Positions 5,423-8,110 of a stretch of 8,110 bases of DNA are shown one piece after another. Source of the DNA: an uncultured Flavobacteriia bacterium (GTDB lineage: Bacteria; Bacteroidota; Bacteroidia; Flavobacteriales_D; Crocinitomicaceae); assembly GCA_903928365.1 (NCBI GenBank), contig CAIYQV010000105.1, positions 1 to 8,110 on the forward strand, given 5' to 3'. Numbering within the stretch: the first letter of the stretch is position 1; each line of letters begins with the position of its first letter. Below the pieces are notes generated by a model. That model was not told the origin of the DNA and searched no databases. It was given only the letters and a program-made list of their open reading frames with translations. A program made the translations under genes and the position numbers.

Positions 5423-7320
5423 CTTTTATCGAGTTTTTCAAAATCACTGTTATTACTGATGAATTCAGGAACGATCTCCTTCATTTTCGAAACAATTAGC
5501 TCGTTTTGCTGAGATTCGAACAATTCTATCAATGCACTAATGTTTAGTTGTTCCGATCCATCAGCGCCTCTTACCTTCGCTTTCAGAATCTTTGGATGAT
5601 GCGTGGGAATGGTATTTTCTTCTTCAGCCAACAACTCTTCATACAACTTCTCACCGGGTCTCAATCCCGTAATTCGAATTTCAATGTCTTTTCCTTCCTC
5701 CAGTCCACTTAATTGGATCATCTTTCGCGCAAGATCAATGATCTTGACAGATTCTCCCATGTCAAAAACGAAGATCTCTCCTCCTTCCCCCATAGTCCCT
5801 GCTTCCAACACCAATTGACAAGCTTCAGGTATCGTCATAAAGAAACGGGTCACTCGCTCATCGGTTACGGTCAGCGGACCTCCATTTTCAATCTGACGTC
5901 TAAACAAAGGAATCACAGAACCATTCGAACCCAATACATTTCCAAAGCGCGTAGTTATGAATCGTGTCCCTTGAATATCATCCGCAGCTTGAGCGTAGAT
6001 CTCCGCAATTCGTTTGGATGCTCCCATGACATTTGTCGGATTGACCGCTTTATCCGTTGAGATCATGACAAATTTCTTCACGCTAAACTTTCTGGCAAGA
6101 TCCACCAGGTTTTTAGTTCCTTTTACATTTGTCAAAACTGCTTCACTCGGATTGCTTTCCATCAAAGGCACATGTTTATAGGCGGCAGCGTGAAAGACAT
6201 AATCCGGTTGAGCGTGTGCATAGAGACGCTCCATTCGTTCAAAGCTTCTAATATCACCGATGATCACTTCAAAATGAAGATTGGGAAAAGAAGTTAAAAG
6301 TTCCTGCTGAAAATCGTACATCGGTGATTCAGCTTGATCCAACAGAAAGAGTTTACCAGGGTTGTAACCAGCCAGTTGACGTACCATTCCGCTACCGATT
6401 GATCCAGCGGCACCTGTAACCAAAATAGCTTTCCCAGAAAGTTCGGAAGAGATCTTCAATTCGTCGAGCACGATTGGCTTTCTACCTAAAAGATCCTCAA
6501 TTCGAATGGTAGCCATTTGTTTTGTAGAGAACTCACCATTAATCCAACTTTTCGGATTAGGTACTTTCTGAATTTTTATCTGATTTTTCAGGCATAATTC
6601 TACTACTCGCTTCCGATTTTCTTCATCGGGCTGTTGAATAGCAATGATCACCATCGAGACGCCTTCCTCCCGAATGATCTTGTCTAATGAATCTGACGAA
6701 TAAATCTGAATTCCTTCCAATCTGGTTCCAGACATTTTCCGATTGTCATCCAGAAAACCAATGATCTTGTAACGCAGTCTTCGATCCTTTTCAATCGTTC
6801 TTTTGGTAATTAAACCGGAAATACCGGCTCCGTAAATGAGCACTCTTTCCTCTTCCTGACCTGATTTCATTGACTCCAGATAGAGCAATTTGATCGAGAA
6901 TCTCGACCCCAGCATCAGCACGAATGAGGCCATTGCTTCAACGATCAGAACAGATAGCGGAAAAAGGTAAAAATGATCGAACCATTTGAAACGGACAAAA
7001 CCCATTATGAGGTAGAGCACAGAGCACGTGAGTACTGCAAAGAATATTCGTCGGACATCCTCGGTGGAAGTATGCCTCACCAGTCCTTTGTGGATATTGA
7101 ACAAATAAAATACAATCAGTTTTACCAGAAAGAACAGTACTATCGATTTTGACAAGATCTCCCATTCACTTATGATTAGAGCTTTATCAGCTTTTAGATC
7201 AAATCGAATAAGATAAGCAAAAGCAAGAGAAACGAATGAAAGCATCAGGTCCATCAAAATGATGACCCAACGAGGTGTATTCGCTTGCATGTTGAACATT
7301 CTCAAAGGTAACAAAAGCAT
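5419..7320 (-). CDS. Membrane-anchored nucleotide-sugar 4,6-dehydratase (WbpM/PglF/CapD type)
   Basis: A full-length (633-residue) polysaccharide-biosynthesis dehydratase. It probably converts UDP-GlcNAc to the UDP-4-keto-6-deoxy sugar, the first step toward bacillosamine, QuiNAc or FucNAc residues of surface glycans. Four membrane segments lie at about 17-39, 57-76, 92-113 and 117-140. A first Rossmann-like domain has YGAGISG (about 163-169). The catalytic extended-SDR domain has TGAAGSIGSG (about 302-311), HAAAYKHVPLME (about 377-388), STDKAVNPTNVMGASK (about 421-436) and TGLRPGEKLYEELL (about 551-564). In the active site Met stands where SDRs normally have Tyr (MGASK), which is characteristic of this family. 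The ATG at 7320 shares one base with the upstream SDR stop (TGATG). A GTG at 7323 would give one residue more and a GTGA overlap. Short FlaA1/PseB-type enzymes lack the membrane half, so this is the long type. The stop overlaps the thioesterase start. Confidence 0.95.
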   Translation of the reverse strand: MLLLPLRMFNMQANTPRWVIILMDLMLSFVSLAFAYLIRFDLKADKALIISEWEILSKSIVLFFLVKLIVFYLFNIHKGLVRHTSTEDVRRIFFAVLTCSVLYLIMGFVRFKWFDHFYLFPLSVLIVEAMASFVLMLGSRFSIKLLYLESMKSGQEEERVLIYGAGISGLITKRTIEKDRRLRYKIIGFLDDNRKMSGTRLEGIQIYSSDSLDKIIREEGVSMVIIAIQQPDEENRKRVVELCLKNQIKIQKVPNPKSWINGEFSTKQMATIRIEDLLGRKPIVLDELKISSELSGKAILVTGAAGSIGSGMVRQLAGYNPGKLFLLDQAESPMYDFQQELLTSFPNLHFEVIIGDIRSFERMERLYAHAQPDYVFHAAAYKHVPLMESNPSEAVLTNVKGTKNLVDLARKFSVKKFVMISTDKAVNPTNVMGASKRIAEIYAQAADDIQGTRFITTRFGNVLGSNGSVIPLFRRQIENGGPLTVTDERVTRFFMTIPEACQLVLEAGTMGEGGEIFVFDMGESVKIIDLARKMIQLSGLEEGKDIEIRITGLRPGEKLYEELLAEEENTIPTHHPKILKAKVRGADGSEQLNISALIELFESQQNELIVSKMKEIVPEFISNNSDFEKLDKR

Positions 7321-8036
7321 CACGATGAATGGAGTCCGCCATTCAAATTAATCACTTGACCTGTCACATAGGACGCCTCATCAGAAAGGAGCCATTCCAC
7401 TGTCTTACAAACGGTGTCTGCAGAACCAAGTCGGCCTGCCGGTATTCCCTGAATGATCTGAGCCTGCTGATCCAATGGAACATCGCTGATCATTCCCGTT
7501 TCAAAATAACCGAGAGCTAGCGCATTTACAGCAATCCCTGATGAAGCCAATTCTTTTGACAGTGTTTTCGTAAGACCGATCAATCCAGCCTTGGAGGCAG
7601 CATAAGCAGCCGTTCCGACATTTCCTGTCTGAGCAACTACCGAAGAGATATTGATAATTCGCCCGTACTTTTTGGAACGCATGGATGGAATGGCTGCTTG
7701 AGACAAATGGAAGGGAGCATTTAGGTTCACCGCAATGGTCTCATTCCAGTCGTTGTCACTTATTTTCCAGGACATTCCACTTCTGGAAATACCGGCATTG
7801 TTTATTAAAATATCCACGCCACCGAATCGTTCACCGATTTCAATCATCATAGTCGATATCTGCCCTGAATCCCTCAGGTCTGCACGGTGATGTGTCACAT
7901 TTTCCGATTCAGGTGTTTGAGGAACATGATCAAAATAATGGAGTAACAAATGATATTCACCTTGCAAAAACCAATCAGTCAATGCTGTCCCCATTCCTCC
8001 TGAAGCACCCGTTATGAGGATCTTCTTCTTTTCCAT
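7320..8036 (-). CDS. FabG-like short-chain dehydrogenase/reductase (3-oxoacyl reductase type)
   Basis: A classical SDR of 238 residues from the ATG at 8036, likely a 3-oxoacyl-ACP/CoA reductase or related NAD(P)H-dependent reductase. Motifs numbered from that ATG: cofactor loop TGASGGMG (9-16), ADL (52-54), NNAGIS (79-84), catalytic Asn104, Ser132 in NISSV, and Tyr145/Lys149 in YAASK. After the active site it reads ALGYFETGM where FabG usually has a PG motif, so the usual Pro is replaced by Leu. The C-terminus VTGQVINLNGGLHSS is typical. The frame is open to a TTG at 8087 (255 residues). That extension has no SDR homology, precedes the MEKKKILITG start and overlaps the apparent upstream gene, so I use 8036. 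The stop overlaps the dehydratase start. The substrate may be an acyl chain or a sugar; FabG-like sequence alone does not decide, and this is probably not the housekeeping fabG because no fab genes are adjacent. Confidence 0.92.
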   Translation of the reverse strand: MEKKKILITGASGGMGTALTDWFLQGEYHLLLHYFDHVPQTPESENVTHHRADLRDSGQISTMMIEIGERFGGVDILINNAGISRSGMSWKISDNDWNETIAVNLNAPFHLSQAAIPSMRSKKYGRIINISSVVAQTGNVGTAAYAASKAGLIGLTKTLSKELASSGIAVNALALGYFETGMISDVPLDQQAQIIQGIPAGRLGSADTVCKTVEWLLSDEASYVTGQVINLNGGLHSS

Positions 8037-8110
8037 AGGTTTCTCACTTTCATAATGAATCGGTACCATCCTGGTGTATGATCCCAATCAATCACGTAAT
8101 ATTTCTTATC
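8012..8110 (-). CDS. C-terminal end of an unidentified upstream protein (5' truncated by window)
   Basis: On the minus strand, the only frame open from the window edge runs 32 codons and stops at TAA (8014-8012), 25 bases inside the SDR gene. The other two frames close within about 24 bases. The peptide is aromatic-rich (YYVIDWDHTPGWYRF), followed by a basic tail (KVRNLWKRRRSS), a plausible natural C-terminus. I do not recognise a family. If real, it makes the SDR the second or later gene of the overlapping series and rules out the longer TTG start of the SDR. The stretch is short, so a chance open frame cannot be excluded. Confidence 0.5.
   Translation of the reverse strand, partial: DKKYYVIDWDHTPGWYRFIMKVRNLWKRRRSS

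Noticed and set aside
6938..7165. Minus-strand frame of 75 codons within the dehydratase gene
   Set aside because: It is out of frame inside the region coding for membrane segments 2-4 of the dehydratase, and its Cys/His content looks like chance.
8037..8087. N-terminal extension of the SDR from a TTG codon
   Set aside because: The 17 extra residues precede the conserved beta-strand start, use a rare start codon, and overlap the probable end of the upstream gene.

Overview
This window looks like chromosomal DNA of a Bacteroidota bacterium, most likely of the Flavobacteriia or a related class. The assignment is an inference from several features. The base composition is moderately AT-rich and the genes are packed almost end to end. 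Most starts lack a clear Shine-Dalgarno sequence. The gene types fit that phylum: a secreted MORN/YwqK-like repeat protein, a phasin-like coiled-coil protein coupled to an AarF/ABC1 kinase, and an HI0933-type flavoprotein. No rRNA, tRNA, CRISPR array, insertion sequence, phage gene or long repeat is visible, and no gene-free stretch exceeds 100 bases.

Layout from left to right. Bases 1-135 hold the last 44 codons of an unidentified plus-strand gene. Its TAG stop interlocks with the TAG stop of the convergent minus-strand AarF/ABC1/UbiB kinase gene (132-1853). Directly upstream of the kinase gene, one base away, is a small phasin-like coiled-coil gene (1855-2232). The two form a tight bicistron read leftward. 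A small two-CBS-domain gene (2327-2743, possibly from a TTG at 2270) is read rightward. It is head-to-head with the phasin/kinase pair and overlaps the next gene tail-to-tail by 10 bases.

From 8110 down to 2734 everything is read leftward as one overlapping series. It begins with the C-terminal end of an unidentified gene (8012-8110). Next come a FabG-like short-chain dehydrogenase/reductase, a full-length membrane-anchored nucleotide-sugar 4,6-dehydratase of the WbpM/PglF/CapD type, and a YbgC/FadM-type hotdog thioesterase. A secreted MORN-like repeat protein with a lysine/serine-rich tail and a CxxCH motif follows, and an HI0933/BaiN-type FAD-dependent oxidoreductase is last. Junctions are overlaps of 25, 1 (or 4), 4 and 1 bases, with one 5-base gap, so co-transcription and translational coupling are very likely.

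The dehydratase points to surface polysaccharide or glycan synthesis. The reductase and thioesterase point to acyl chemistry, and the repeat protein is probably exported to the periplasm or cell surface. No single known pathway explains all members. The window contains mostly recognisable core-type or envelope genes. I see no clear sign of a defence system or of a wholly new system. The points most worth a second look are the phasin-kinase coupling, the mixed overlapping operon, and the CxxCH motif and repeat tail of the MORN-like protein.
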